Shown: in pieces, positions 52,032 to 61,817 of the stretch
Layout of the letters: each line of letters begins with the position of its first letter
How positions within the stretch are numbered: position 1 is the stretch's first letter
Assembly (NCBI RefSeq): GCF_015354335.1
Contig: NZ_JADKYR010000002.1
Coordinates: forward strand, 620,001-684,000
Length of the DNA stretch: 64,000 nucleotides
From: Methylophilus sp. 13
Lineage (GTDB): Bacteria; Pseudomonadota; Gammaproteobacteria; Burkholderiales; Methylophilaceae
Direction of reading: 5' to 3'
Notes under the pieces: model-generated
Told to the model about the DNA's origin: nothing
What the model saw: only the letters and a program-made list of their open reading frames with translations
Database searches by the model: none
Program-made: the position numbers and the translations under genes

Positions 52032-52782
52032 GCAGCAAAAAACCACCCACTTTGGCTTTGAAACCGTCGATGAACGGGAAAAACAGAAAAAAGTGGGCGA
52101 AGTCTTTCATTCGGTGGCGCAAAAATACGACATCATGAATGACGTCATGTCTGCGGGCATGCATCGGCTGTGGAAACGCTTTGCCGTGGATGTCAGCGGC
52201 GTTGGGCAGGGTGACAAAGTACTCGATATTGCCGGCGGCAGCGGCGACCTGTCGCGCCTGTTTGCCAAAAAAGTGGCGACCCAGTCTCCCAGCAATCCCG
52301 GCACGGTCATTTTGACCGACATTAACGCCTCCATGCTGGGCGTGGGCCGAGACCGCATGATTGATGCCGGCCTGACCATTCCGGCCACCCAATGTAATGC
52401 CGAAGGACTGCCGTTTGCTGATGAAACCTTTGACTGTGTCATTGTGGCGTTTGGCCTGCGCAACATGACACATAAAGACGTTGCGCTCAAAGAAATGCAA
52501 CGTGTGCTCAAGCGTGGCGGACGCCTGCTGGTACTTGAGTTTTCCAAGGTTTGGCAACCACTGGAGAAACTTTATGACACCTACTCTTTCAAACTGCTGC
52601 CTAAGTTTGGTAAATGGATCGCCAACGATGAGCCCAGCTATCGCTATCTGGCAGAAAGCATCCGCATGCACCCTGACCAGGAAACCTTGAAACAGATGAT
52701 GCATGCAGCAGGCTTTGAAAAAGTCGATTACTACAACCTGACTGCAGGCGTGGTCGCGCTGCACAAAGGCATCAAACTCTAA
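52015..52782 (+). CDS. ubiE: Ubiquinone/menaquinone biosynthesis C-methyltransferase UbiE
   Basis: 255 residues from the ATG at 52015. N-terminal [20 protein letters not shown], then [20 protein letters not shown], is diagnostic. SAM-binding motif is [15 protein letters not shown], followed by [20 protein letters not shown] and [21 protein letters not shown]-methylates the benzoquinone ring in ubiquinone synthesis. First of ubiE-ubiJ-ubiB, tightly spaced. Confidence 0.97.
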   Translation: MQSNTEQQKTTHFGFETVDEREKQKKVGEVFHSVAQKYDIMNDVMSAGMHRLWKRFAVDVSGVGQGDKVLDIAGGSGDLSRLFAKKVATQSPSNPGTVILTDINASMLGVGRDRMIDAGLTIPATQCNAEGLPFADETFDCVIVAFGLRNMTHKDVALKEMQRVLKRGGRLLVLEFSKVWQPLEKLYDTYSFKLLPKFGKWIANDEPSYRYLAESIRMHPDQETLKQMMHAAGFEKVDYYNLTAGVVALHKGIKL

Positions 52783-52786
52783 CCCC

Positions 52787-53383
52787 ATGTTCAAGCCCTT
52801 GATTCAATTCGTGCTGCAGCACTTGATGCAGCAAAACCGCTGGACCGCTCCCAGGTTACAGCCGTATGCGCACAGTCATCTTTGTCTAGACTTTAAAGTG
52901 GCCCGTGTCATGCTGACAGTGTTAAGCAATGGTGAGCTGGCAGTTGCAGGCGATACCGCCATGGCAGATGCCACCATTCACTTGCCGCCCAGCCTGGCCA
53001 TGCGGCTACTGAGGCAAGATCCGCAGGCGCATAGCCTGATTAAAATTGATGGCGACAGTGCGCTAGGCATGGAAGTCGGCAAGATTCTGGCGGCCATCCG
53101 CTGGGATGTCGAAGAAGACTTGAGTAAAGTGGTCGGCGATGTGGCGGCTTTTGAAGTCGTCCAACTCGGTCAGCAAACCATGCAGCGCTTGCAGGGCCAG
53201 GCCAAAAACCTGGGAGAAATGCTGGTGGAATACTGGCAAGAAGAGCAGCCGTTACTGGCAAAAAAAGCCCGCATCACGCAATTTAACCAGGCCGTCGACC
53301 AGCTCAGGGAAGACACAGACCGCTTGCAGCAACGCGTAGAAAAACTGTTAGCTGCCAACGCCACCGCAGAAAGTCAGCCCTGA
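52787..53383 (+). CDS. ubiJ: Ubiquinone biosynthesis accessory factor UbiJ
   Basis: 198 residues with an SCP2 lipid-binding domain (about 20-110: LTVLSNGELAVAGDTAMADA, SLAMRLLRQDP, SLIKIDGDSALGMEVGKIL) and a helical C-terminus (QLREDTDRLQQRVEKLL). Placed between ubiE and ubiB as in E. coli. It supports the Ubi complex by binding isoprenoid intermediates. Stop overlaps the ubiB start (TGATG). Confidence 0.93.
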   Translation: MFKPLIQFVLQHLMQQNRWTAPRLQPYAHSHLCLDFKVARVMLTVLSNGELAVAGDTAMADATIHLPPSLAMRLLRQDPQAHSLIKIDGDSALGMEVGKILAAIRWDVEEDLSKVVGDVAAFEVVQLGQQTMQRLQGQAKNLGEMLVEYWQEEQPLLAKKARITQFNQAVDQLREDTDRLQQRVEKLLAANATAESQP

Positions 53384-54930
53384 TGCACTGGATACGCTTT
53401 TTTCACATTATCGGCATGCTGATCTGGTATCGGCTGGATATTTTCTTTGTCCGTGACAATCAACCAGGCCTGGGCTCGCGACTACTCAACGGGTTGTTAT
53501 TCTGGCGCCATGCGCCGGAGAAACGGGCCGTCCGCTTGCGGCTGGCGCTCGAAAAACTCGGCCCGATTTTTGTCAAGTTTGGCCAGATGCTGTCTACACG
53601 CCGCGACTTGCTGCCGCCGGATGTGGCCGATGAACTGACCAAACTGCAGGACCAGGTACCGCCATTTGCCTACGCTGAAGTGGAGCGTATTATTGAGCAG
53701 GCCTTTGACGCCCCGCTGACGACGGTCTACGCCGAGTTTAACGCGGTTCCAGTCGCGAGCGCTTCGGTGGCCCAGGTGCACTTTGCCAAACTGCATAGTG
53801 GCGAACAGGTAGCTGTTAAAGTGTTGCGTCCCAATATTGCCGCCATTATTCATAGAGACATCGCCTTACTCCGCACGCTGGCCTGGTGGGTCAAAAAACT
53901 CTCCCGTGAAGGGCGCCGTCTCAAGCCGGATGAAATGGTGGATGAATTTGCCCGCCACACCGAGCACGAACTGGACCTGACCCTGGAAGCTGCACAGTGC
54001 GCACAGCTTGGCCGCAACTTCAGTGACCGTCGCCTGCTGGTGCCTACGGTTTACTGGGACTATTCACGCAAGCAAGTGATGACCATGCAGCGTATGTTTG
54101 GCACGCCTGTCCGCGAAACCGCCACGTTGCAGGCCTATGGCATCAACCTGACCCAATTGGCTCACGAAGGCGTAGAGGTATTTTTTACGCAGGTATTCCG
54201 TGATGGTTTTTTTCATGCCGACATGCATCCGGGCAATATCCAGGTGGTGACAGAGGGGCCGGATAAAGGCAAATTCATTGCACTGGATTTTGGCATCATG
54301 GGTAGCCTCACGCCTACCGACCAGTATTATCTGGCGCGGAACTTCCTCGCTTTTTTCAACCGTGACTACCGGGATGTGGCAGTGGCGCATATTGAGTCTG
54401 GCTGGGTGCCGGCAGATACCAATGTAGAAGCCCTCGAAACAGCCGTGCGCGCCATCTGCGAGCCGATCTTTGAAAAGCCACTCAAGGAAATTTCATTTGG
54501 CCGCACCCTGCTTAGCCTGTTTCAGATGTCACGCCGCTTTGGCGTGAATATTCAGCCGCAACTGATTATGTTGCAAAAAACCCTGCTCAATATTGAAGGC
54601 CTGGGCCGTGAACTGGACCCGAATATCGACTTGTGGCAAAGCGCGAAACCATTTCTCAAGCGCTGGATGAGCGAGCAGATCGGCTGGCGCAGCCTGCTTA
54701 AATCTGCAAAACGTGAGCTCCCCTATGTACTTGCCCATGCTGCAGAAATGCCGCGCCTGCTGGAGCAATATCTGCGCAATCAAAGCGAACTGGCCAAACA
54801 GCAAACCCATATTGATACCTTGCTAAACAGCCAGCACAAGCAAGCCACCTGGCAAAAATGGGCGACGATGGCCATTCTCGTGCTGGTATTGCTACAATTT
54901 GCCAGCTTGTTTTTACTGTTCACTCACTAA
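53383..54930 (+). CDS. ubiB: Ubiquinone biosynthesis protein UbiB (atypical ADCK-like kinase/ATPase)
   Basis: 515 residues. KxGQ motif in FVKFGQMLSTR (Lys65-Gln68), Ala-rich nucleotide loop VASASVAQVH, Lys in AVKVLRP, GFFHADMHPGNI catalytic loop, DFGIMGS metal motif and a hydrophobic C-terminal helix (MAILVLVLLQFASLFLLF) that anchors it to the inner membrane. Required for CoQ synthesis, probably by mobilising precursors with ATP hydrolysis. Length normal (E. coli 546). Confidence 0.97.
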   Translation: MHWIRFFHIIGMLIWYRLDIFFVRDNQPGLGSRLLNGLLFWRHAPEKRAVRLRLALEKLGPIFVKFGQMLSTRRDLLPPDVADELTKLQDQVPPFAYAEVERIIEQAFDAPLTTVYAEFNAVPVASASVAQVHFAKLHSGEQVAVKVLRPNIAAIIHRDIALLRTLAWWVKKLSREGRRLKPDEMVDEFARHTEHELDLTLEAAQCAQLGRNFSDRRLLVPTVYWDYSRKQVMTMQRMFGTPVRETATLQAYGINLTQLAHEGVEVFFTQVFRDGFFHADMHPGNIQVVTEGPDKGKFIALDFGIMGSLTPTDQYYLARNFLAFFNRDYRDVAVAHIESGWVPADTNVEALETAVRAICEPIFEKPLKEISFGRTLLSLFQMSRRFGVNIQPQLIMLQKTLLNIEGLGRELDPNIDLWQSAKPFLKRWMSEQIGWRSLLKSAKRELPYVLAHAAEMPRLLEQYLRNQSELAKQQTHIDTLLNSQHKQATWQKWATMAILVLVLLQFASLFLLFTH

Positions 54931-54941
54931 AGGAGTACTTG

Positions 54942-55385
54942 ATGGCATCCCCCAAGAAGCTACTTGTTGCAGTATTGATGATGTTACCCATGGCCTTGCA
55001 GGCGGCTGACTTGAGCGGTCTATGGCAAACGACGGACGATAAAACCGGCAAACCTCGCTCACTGGTTCGCATTGCCGAATCCGGCGGGGAATACCATGCC
55101 GTTGTCGAAAAAGGCTTGCTAGCCACAGACACCGGCGATGCTGTGTGTGACAAATGTACCGACGAGCGTAGAGGGCAAAAAATCATAGGCATGACCATCG
55201 CCAAACACCTCAAAGCCGGTAGCAAGCCCCATGTGTATGAAAATGGCGAGATTCTGGACCCGGAAAACGGCAAAACCTACCAATGCAAAATGACACTGAG
55301 CCCCAACGGCAACGAACTGGAGGTGCGTGGCTTTATCGGGATTTCACTGATTGGTCGTTCGCAAACCTGGAAACGGGTGGAATAG
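54942..55385 (+). CDS. DUF2147 family exported protein
   Basis: 147 residues from the ATG at 54942, 7 nt after AGGAG. Signal peptide (LLVAVLMMLPMALQA), then DLSGLWQTTDDKTGKPRSLV, CDKCTDERRGQKIIGMTIAK, ENGEILDPENGKTYQCKMTL and RGFIGISLIGRSQTWKRV, which is the DUF2147 lipocalin-like pattern. Periplasmic, unknown function. Confidence 0.9.
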   Translation: MASPKKLLVAVLMMLPMALQAADLSGLWQTTDDKTGKPRSLVRIAESGGEYHAVVEKGLLATDTGDAVCDKCTDERRGQKIIGMTIAKHLKAGSKPHVYENGEILDPENGKTYQCKMTLSPNGNELEVRGFIGISLIGRSQTWKRVE

Positions 55386-55409
55386 TGGCAATCAAACGTG
55401 CAGATTTGT

Positions 55410-55438
55410 AAAAAAGGCCTGATTTTCGGGCCTTTTTT
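55410..55438 (+). terminator. Rho-independent terminator
   Basis: AAAAAAGGCC / GGCCTTTTTT stem with loop TGATTTTCG, 25 bp after the DUF2147 stop. It ends the ubi/DUF2147 run before the symporter gene. Confidence 0.92.
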
Positions 55439-55522
55439 ACTACAGCCAGATTGAGAACCCCTGTGTAGGCCAGGTTTTGTTTTAAAATCGGCGTTTTGCA
55501 ACTGACTCAAGGGAAACGGACT

Positions 55523-56989
55523 GTGCTGATCTGGTTTGTGGTGGCGTACTTACTTGTCTCTATCGGGATAGGCCTGTTCGCTGCCAGGAATGTACATAGC
55601 ACCAAGGATTATGCAGTCGCTGGCCGCCACCTGCCCTTGCCGGTGGTGACCGCCACCGTATTTGCCACCTGGTTTGGCGCAGAAGCGGTCTTTGGCGTGT
55701 CCGCCACCTTTGTGCGTGAAGGCTTGACCGGGGTGGCCGCAGACCCGTTTGGCTCCAGCATGTGCCTGATTCTGGCCGGGATTTTTTTCTCCAGCCGCCT
55801 GTATAAACTCAACATTCTGACCTTGGGCGACTTTTACCGCATGCGCTACAACCGTAGCGTAGAGGTGCTGACCACCCTGGCCATCGTCGTCTCCTACATG
55901 GGCTGGGTAGCGGCACAGATCAAAGCCCTGGGCCTGATCTTTAACCTGATCAGTCATGGCGCCATTTCAGAGCAGGCAGGCATGATGCTGGGGACGGCCA
56001 TTGTCCTCACCTACACCACACTCGGCGGGATGTTATCTGTGGCTATCCTTGATTTTGTGCAGATGATCGTGGTCATTGGCGGCCTGCTGTTTATCGCTTA
56101 TCTGGTTTCCGGCCAGACCGGCGGCATTGCGCCAGTCATTGCCCATGCGCGTGACGCGGGCAAGCTGCACTTTTTCCCGCAAAGCACAGACTGGAGCGTA
56201 TGGCTGACCTTTATGGGAGGCTGGCTGACCATGATGCTGGGCTCTATCCCGCAACAAGATGTGTTTCAACGCATCACCTCGGCAAAAACCGGGAAAATCG
56301 CCTTGTGGGGCTCGCTACTGGGTGCCAGCATTTACTTCTGTTTCACCTTTGTGCCCATGTTTATTGCCTATGCCGCAACACTCATAGACCCGGCGACTTT
56401 TGGCACCTTGGTCGCCACTGACTCGCAACGCGTGCTGCCGACGCTGGTGTTAACGCATACCCCCCTGCTGGCGCAGGCCATCTTCTTTGGGGCAGTGCTG
56501 TCTGCCATCATGAGCTGCTCGTCTGCCACCTTGCTCGCCCCCTCAGTCAGCTTTGCCGAAAACGTGGTCAAGGGCTTTATGCCACAGATGAGCGATCATC
56601 ACTTCTTGCGCGTCATGCGCTTGTGCCTGGTCGGCTTTGCGGCCATGGTGCTGTTTTATGCCCTTAACTCTGAACTGTCTATTTTTGGCATGGTAGAAAG
56701 CGCTTACAAGGTAACGCTGGCCGGGGCCTTTGTGCCGCTGCTGTTTGGTGCGTTTTGGAAGCGTGCCACCAGCCAGGGGGCGCTGGCTGCCATTTTACTG
56801 GGCATTACCAGCTGGATCCTGATAGAGGTGATGGTCAAGGACAGCCTGATTCCGGCACAATTGATCGGTCTCATGGTCAGTACCGTCGCCATGGTCATCG
56901 GCTCCCTGTTGCCACAAAAACTGGGCGGCACGCCTGCCCCTGCCGCTGGCTACTTACATGAACATGCTGCCAGATCCCATCCGCACTAG
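55523..56989 (+). CDS. Sodium:solute symporter family protein
   Basis: 488 residues from the GTG at 55523, preceded by AAGGGAAA (a TTG at 55496 would put nine charged residues before TM1). About 13 helices. SSS motifs: DYAVAGRHLPLPVV after TM1, TWFGAEAVFGV, YTTLGGMLSVAILDFVQMIV (containing the conserved GG region) and MSCSSATLLAPSV, a Na+-site-like segment. Substrate not predictable; members carry proline, urea, acetate or other solutes. Confidence 0.9.
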   Translation: MLIWFVVAYLLVSIGIGLFAARNVHSTKDYAVAGRHLPLPVVTATVFATWFGAEAVFGVSATFVREGLTGVAADPFGSSMCLILAGIFFSSRLYKLNILTLGDFYRMRYNRSVEVLTTLAIVVSYMGWVAAQIKALGLIFNLISHGAISEQAGMMLGTAIVLTYTTLGGMLSVAILDFVQMIVVIGGLLFIAYLVSGQTGGIAPVIAHARDAGKLHFFPQSTDWSVWLTFMGGWLTMMLGSIPQQDVFQRITSAKTGKIALWGSLLGASIYFCFTFVPMFIAYAATLIDPATFGTLVATDSQRVLPTLVLTHTPLLAQAIFFGAVLSAIMSCSSATLLAPSVSFAENVVKGFMPQMSDHHFLRVMRLCLVGFAAMVLFYALNSELSIFGMVESAYKVTLAGAFVPLLFGAFWKRATSQGALAAILLGITSWILIEVMVKDSLIPAQLIGLMVSTVAMVIGSLLPQKLGGTPAPAAGYLHEHAARSHPH

Positions 56990-57144
56990 CCTCGCCATAC
57001 ACCATGGTGAATCATTCATGCCAATTGTATGAATACGGCATTAAAAAGCGGACTATTCAGCCGAACAGTAGAATGGGGATTTTGTGATAATCCACAGTTA
57101 TCTCAGCCTTTGGCTGTTCAAGCATCTTCAGGTCATTGGTCGTT

Positions 57145-58596
57145 ATGGTCGTAAACAAGCGTTTCTATACCGTTATTCTCAGCGCGATCGTGCTGGCGGG
57201 GTTTGTGGCGACCAGCCTGATCGGCTATTTCGTGGCCAAGGACTCGCTGACTGAGCGCTTGGAGCAGGAAATGCTGCCGCTGACCAGCGACAATATCTAC
57301 TCTGAAATCCAGCGCGACCTGCTGCAACCCTTGCTGATCTCTTCGCTGATGGCGAATGACGTATTTGTGTTTGACTGGGTCAATGATGGTGAGCAGGATG
57401 CCAGCAAAATGACCAGTTACCTGGCACAAATCCAGAAAAAATATAACACCATCACGGCATTCTTTGTCTCTGACAGTTCGCTGAACTACTACCACCCCAC
57501 CGGCGTGATCAAGCGGGTTTCAAGAAGTAATCCGGACGACAGCTGGTATTTCACGGCCAAAGATTCACCGCATCCTTATGTCATCAATATTGACCGCGAT
57601 ACCGCTGATCACAAACGCCTCAGCATTTTCGTCAATTACCGTATCGAAGATAAATCCGGCAAATTTATTGGTGTGATCGGTGTCGGCCTGTCGTTGCAGA
57701 CGGTGGTCGAACTGATAGAAAACTACCAGAAACGCTATGGGCGCGAAATTTATTTCGTCAATCGCCAGGGCGAGGTAATGCTGCAAAGCAGTCATTACCA
57801 CTCAGAGTTACACTTGCAAAACAAGTCTGGCCTGGACAAAGCGTTTTTGAAAGTGCTGACCTCGCCCAGCGCATCATTCTCATTCAAAGCCAACAATGGC
57901 AGCATGCTTTATCTCAATAGCCGTCTGGTGCCGGAGTTTGACTGGTATCTGATTGTGGAGCAAGTGAACGACCCAAGCTCCGAGCGTATTGAAACCGCGT
58001 TTATGATTAACCTGGCCGTGGCGCTGGTGATTAGTGCTATTGTGTTGTTCCTCGCGCATGTCGCAGTACGCGGTTACCACGACAAACTGGAGACCATGGC
58101 CACGCAGGATAAACTGACCGGGGTCACCAGTCGCCAGGTATTTGAGTTTTACTTCAAGCAGGCCGTGGCCCGCCGTAAGCGCCGCGATGAAGCCTTGTCA
58201 CTGGTTCTGATTGATATTGACCTGTTCAAGCAGGTGAATGACACCTATGGCCACGAAGCAGGTGACCGTGTGCTGTCTCGTGTGGCACAACTGATCAAAT
58301 CGCATGTGCGCGAAGAGGATGTGGTGTGCCGTTGGGGCGGTGAGGAGTTTTTACTGTTGCTGTCGGGATGCAATATGCAGCATGCACGCGACATCACCGA
58401 GTTGATCCGTTCCGCGGTGGCCGGATTGCAGTTTCACTTTAGCAACCAGGTGGTGCATATCACGGTGAGTGCTGGCGTGGCCGAGATGCACAATGATGAA
58501 ACGCTGGGACAAGTGGTTGAACGGGCTGACCATCATTTGTATGCCGCCAAACGCGCCGGGCGCAACTGCATCCGGCCAGATACGGATGAAGCCTAA
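57145..58596 (+). CDS. Membrane diguanylate cyclase with periplasmic sensor domain
   Basis: 483 residues from the ATG at 57145. TM1 near residues 8-30, a periplasmic dCache/PAS-like domain (about 35-270, with WYFTAKDSPHPYVINIDRD), TM2 around AVALVISAIVLFLAHVAV, and a GGDEF domain. DKLTGVTSRQVFEF and DIDLFKQVNDTYGHEAGD are present, and the active loop is RWGGEEF. An RxxD inhibitory site (REED) lies five residues before GGEEF, so product inhibition is likely. Synthesises c-di-GMP in response to an unknown periplasmic ligand. Confidence 0.95.
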   Translation: MVVNKRFYTVILSAIVLAGFVATSLIGYFVAKDSLTERLEQEMLPLTSDNIYSEIQRDLLQPLLISSLMANDVFVFDWVNDGEQDASKMTSYLAQIQKKYNTITAFFVSDSSLNYYHPTGVIKRVSRSNPDDSWYFTAKDSPHPYVINIDRDTADHKRLSIFVNYRIEDKSGKFIGVIGVGLSLQTVVELIENYQKRYGREIYFVNRQGEVMLQSSHYHSELHLQNKSGLDKAFLKVLTSPSASFSFKANNGSMLYLNSRLVPEFDWYLIVEQVNDPSSERIETAFMINLAVALVISAIVLFLAHVAVRGYHDKLETMATQDKLTGVTSRQVFEFYFKQAVARRKRRDEALSLVLIDIDLFKQVNDTYGHEAGDRVLSRVAQLIKSHVREEDVVCRWGGEEFLLLLSGCNMQHARDITELIRSAVAGLQFHFSNQVVHITVSAGVAEMHNDETLGQVVERADHHLYAAKRAGRNCIRPDTDEA

Positions 58597-58606
58597 GGCT
58601 GCTTGA

Positions 58607-59461
58607 TCAAGGCTTCATCAAGCCCAGATCCGCTGGTCTGGGCTGACAATGCGCACAATAGAACGTTGAACGTTGCCCCAGGCGGATATTCTGAATCGGG
58701 CGGGCGCATATACGGCAGGGCTCTCCGGTGCGTCCATAGACCGTATAGGTTTGCTGGAAATAGCCCGGATTGCCGTCTGCGCCAAAAAAATCGCGCAAAC
58801 TACTGCCCCCCGCCGCGAGTGCCGACTGCAACGTCGCCTTGATTTCTTGTACCAGCAAGGCACACTGCGCCTCGGTCAACGCCTTGGCAGGCGTTTCGGG
58901 ATGAATCCGGGCTCGGAAGAGTGATTCACTCGCATAAATATTGCCGACCCCCACCACCAGATGCCCATCCATGATAGTGGTCTTGATCGGCGCATTGCGC
59001 GTGCGTAATTGCTGGTAGAGATATTGGACGTTAAATCCAGCCTCAAGCGGCTCCGGTCCGAGACGGTTCAGCAGCGCATGTTGCAGTGGATCCTGCCCCA
59101 GCCACAACACGGCACCAAATCGGCGCGGATCACGCAAACGGATCACCCGGCCATCGGTAAAACGGATATCAAAGTGATCATGTTTTTCTGCGGGGAAATC
59201 GCGCTCAAGCAAGCACAGGCGGCCAGACATGCCCAAGTGTAATAACAACACGCCCTCGGTCGCATCGGTGCCGATCTCGGCCAGAATATATTTTGCCCGG
59301 CGCGTCAGCTTGAGCAAGCGCTGCCCTTGCAGGTGCTGCGGCAAGTCGGCAGGAATCGGCCAACGCAAGCCATGATGGCGTATGGTGACCTGTTCAATCA
59401 ACGCGCCCTCTACCGGCAACAAGCCGCGGCGCGTGACCTCAACCTCGGGTAATTCAGGCAT
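58607..59461 (-). CDS. mutM: Formamidopyrimidine-DNA glycosylase
   Basis: 284 residues. N-terminal MPELPEVEVTRRGL provides the catalytic Pro2 and Glu3. The helix-two-turn-helix segment (GVGNIYASESLFRA) and the C-terminal zinc finger CRICARPIQNIRLGQRSTFY...CAHC are intact. Removes 8-oxoguanine and FapyG and nicks the AP site. It follows the ABC/DUF4340 genes on the same strand with 1 bp spacing. Confidence 0.97.
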   Translation of the reverse strand: MPELPEVEVTRRGLLPVEGALIEQVTIRHHGLRWPIPADLPQHLQGQRLLKLTRRAKYILAEIGTDATEGVLLLHLGMSGRLCLLERDFPAEKHDHFDIRFTDGRVIRLRDPRRFGAVLWLGQDPLQHALLNRLGPEPLEAGFNVQYLYQQLRTRNAPIKTTIMDGHLVVGVGNIYASESLFRARIHPETPAKALTEAQCALLVQEIKATLQSALAAGGSSLRDFFGADGNPGYFQQTYTVYGRTGEPCRICARPIQNIRLGQRSTFYCAHCQPRPADLGLMKP

Positions 59462-59462
59462 G

Positions 59463-60359
59463 CTACTTCTGAAGGTTGATGGGCGGGTTCACCATGGTAA
59501 AGCCCGTGTCGTTACTAAAGTGATAAATAATGCCTTCATCCGGACGTGCCAGTTGGTACTCCGGCGATTCCTGCAATTTTTCAAAGTGGATTTTCTTGCC
59601 ATCCCGCAGCAACACCTCAAAAGAAGGATAAGTTTGCTTGCGGTCTGGGGTGTAAAACTCGACCGAGACCGCCTGCGCCTGCACCCAGCTAAAATCCATC
59701 CACTCATTCAACTCATTTTGCGTGGGTTTAGCCTTGGGGTCATTCACCGCCCATTTGCCGTCAGTCGCCAGTTGCACTTTCAAGGCATTTGCTTCCCACT
59801 GCTCCAGATGCGCCAGGTCAAAGCCAGCCAACTGTTTGCGCTCAGCGGGTGCCAAAGGCATTTTATCGACCATCTCAATCGGTTGGGTAGACGCAGCCTC
59901 GCTATACTGACCAGCCAGTAAATACACCTGTCCGGCATAGCCCACATACTGCTCCTCGGTTACCGGATTATAGGTGCCAAAACTAAAAACCTGGTCGCCT
60001 TTGGCGCCGGACAGCGTCAGCTTCAGCACGGGCTGATCCAGACCATATTTAGACGCATCCTGTAGTGGCAACCTGGTGGCTGTGGTAGCGGCGATAATCG
60101 AAATGATGCGCTGCACCGAGGCCTGGTCGGCACGCGCCGCATAGGGTTTACGCATCATCCAGTAGCCATTCTGCTTTTCAAAGACCGTGGGCGCTTTGGC
60201 CGGAAATTCGGCTTTGACGGCATCAAAATCTGCCATCTTGAGCGTGGAGACTTCAAACTTGGCCGCGGGCGCCTGCGCTTGCGGTTGCAAATGCAAAAAC
60301 ACCGCAATGCCCACCACCACCGCCAGTAACAACAGATTCAATAACCATCTTTTTTTCAT
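59463..60359 (-). CDS. DUF4340 domain-containing protein
   Basis: 298 residues with one N-terminal TM (WLLNLLLLAVVVGIAVFLHL) and a periplasmic beta-rich part. DUF4340 features are TLKMADFDAVKAEF early and repeated W/F-x-V modules such as KVQLATDGKWAVNDPKAKP. Members of this family sit beside GldG-like and ABC-2 genes, as here, and are presumed part of that membrane complex. Function not known. Confidence 0.88.
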   Translation of the reverse strand: MKKRWLLNLLLLAVVVGIAVFLHLQPQAQAPAAKFEVSTLKMADFDAVKAEFPAKAPTVFEKQNGYWMMRKPYAARADQASVQRIISIIAATTATRLPLQDASKYGLDQPVLKLTLSGAKGDQVFSFGTYNPVTEEQYVGYAGQVYLLAGQYSEAASTQPIEMVDKMPLAPAERKQLAGFDLAHLEQWEANALKVQLATDGKWAVNDPKAKPTQNELNEWMDFSWVQAQAVSVEFYTPDRKQTYPSFEVLLRDGKKIHFEKLQESPEYQLARPDEGIIYHFSNDTGFTMVNPPINLQK

Positions 60360-60392
60360 GACTGACCTACTCCACCCTCAGCTCACCAGGCA

Positions 60393-61787
60393 TTAAGCCT
60401 TGCGGCGTCTCCACCACAAGAACAAACCTGCCACAAACAACCCGACCGGAATGAAATACTGGAAGGCATGAAAGACGCTCCAGGCCACCAGCCGACCCTG
60501 ATCAGTGGCGGGAATCGTGACGTTGATATCCTTGAGCGGCATCGGCTGAATGGTGATCAAACGGTCATCGCCTGCCAGCCAGTTGATGATATTGATGCCC
60601 AAATCGAGGTTGCCACCGTTGGTGATAAAAGTATTGGCCAGGAAGTTGGCATTGCCTATCACCACGACGCGCTGGCCTTTTTTGCCATATTGGCGCTCTA
60701 ACGCCACGCCAACATTGATCGGACCGGCTTTATCCTTGCCTTGATCAAAGCGGACCTTGAGGTTCTGTGCTCCGGCAGGAATCTTGTCAGACTCCAGCCA
60801 GCCATTGGGCGCCACATCAATCAGGCGCCCGACTTTCCAGCCCAGATCATCCGAGGCCTGGCCATCGACTTCATGTGCTTCCGGGAACACGGTGCGCAGC
60901 ATAAAGTTGCGGGTGATCGGATGATCGCCATACAGACTGGCAAACGCCATTTTCGGATCGGCACCATACTGCTCGGCGGCACGGTCAACCACGATACCCG
61001 CAGACACTTTGATGCCCAGATAGTCAGCCACTTCTTGCAAGCCATGCAGATTATCGTCATCCAGCAGCCACAACACGTTACCGCCTGCCTCAATATACGC
61101 CTTGATTTTTTTGGCCTCTACCGCAGAGATATCCACTTGCGGTGCCGCAATCACCAGCATGGCGCCATTGGCGGGCACGTCCTGGGCAATAGTCAGATCC
61201 GGGTTGGCAAACTTGAAGCCCTTGCTTTCCAGTTGCTTGCCAAACTCACCCAGGTCATGATTCTTGACGCCTTGCAGCAGACGCTCACCATGGCCATCCA
61301 GATACATGACTGGCTGGTTGTTGGTACGCGACAGGCGCACCAGCAAATTGGTCATTTCCTGCTCGGCAAACGGTGGCGTGATATGTTCACTGCGCTTGTT
61401 GTATTCGACGATGGTTTCACCGTCAACTTTTACCCCGGCCTCCTGCGCCATCTTGGGCTCTTCAGACGGATTGATAAACTTGATGAATACATTTTTCTTT
61501 TCGCGCTGGTAGCGTGCAACAAAATCCAGCATGCCTTTACGGAAAGTGTCGCCGTTATTGGCGTCATCATTGGTGGCAAACACGGTGATATTGATGTCGC
61601 CATCCATCTGCTTGAGCACATTGACACTGCCCTGGGTCAGGATGTTGCGGTTGGCCTGGGTAATATCCTTGGCCCAGCGATATTGGCTGGACAAGTAGCC
61701 CAACATCACCACCAGCGCCAGAAACACCAGCACAAACATCCAGTTTTGTGCCAGCAACTGCCATCTAAACTTACTGTTAATTTTCAT
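60393..61787 (-). CDS. GldG/ABC-2-associated membrane protein
   Basis: 464 residues. N-terminal TM (WMFVLVFLALVVMLGYLSSQ), a large periplasmic region (ILTQGSVNVLKQMDGDINIT, FINPSEEPKMAQEAGVKVDG, VMYLDGHGERLLQGVKNHD, GGNVLWLLDDDN) and a C-terminal TM (FIPVGLFVAGLFLWW). This is the DUF4350/GldG (ABC-type uncharacterized) family, related to the gliding protein GldG. In non-gliding bacteria its cargo is unknown. Lies between the permease and DUF4340 genes. Confidence 0.9.
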   Translation of the reverse strand: MKINSKFRWQLLAQNWMFVLVFLALVVMLGYLSSQYRWAKDITQANRNILTQGSVNVLKQMDGDINITVFATNDDANNGDTFRKGMLDFVARYQREKKNVFIKFINPSEEPKMAQEAGVKVDGETIVEYNKRSEHITPPFAEQEMTNLLVRLSRTNNQPVMYLDGHGERLLQGVKNHDLGEFGKQLESKGFKFANPDLTIAQDVPANGAMLVIAAPQVDISAVEAKKIKAYIEAGGNVLWLLDDDNLHGLQEVADYLGIKVSAGIVVDRAAEQYGADPKMAFASLYGDHPITRNFMLRTVFPEAHEVDGQASDDLGWKVGRLIDVAPNGWLESDKIPAGAQNLKVRFDQGKDKAGPINVGVALERQYGKKGQRVVVIGNANFLANTFITNGGNLDLGINIINWLAGDDRLITIQPMPLKDINVTIPATDQGRLVAWSVFHAFQYFIPVGLFVAGLFLWWRRRKA

Positions 61788-61817
61788 AGTGCTTTCAAAC
61801 TCGACAACAACGCGGGC

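Noticed and set aside
51979-52794. 271-codon minus frame opposite ubiE
   Set aside because: ubiE motifs are complete on the plus strand and the spacing with ubiJ and ubiB is conserved.
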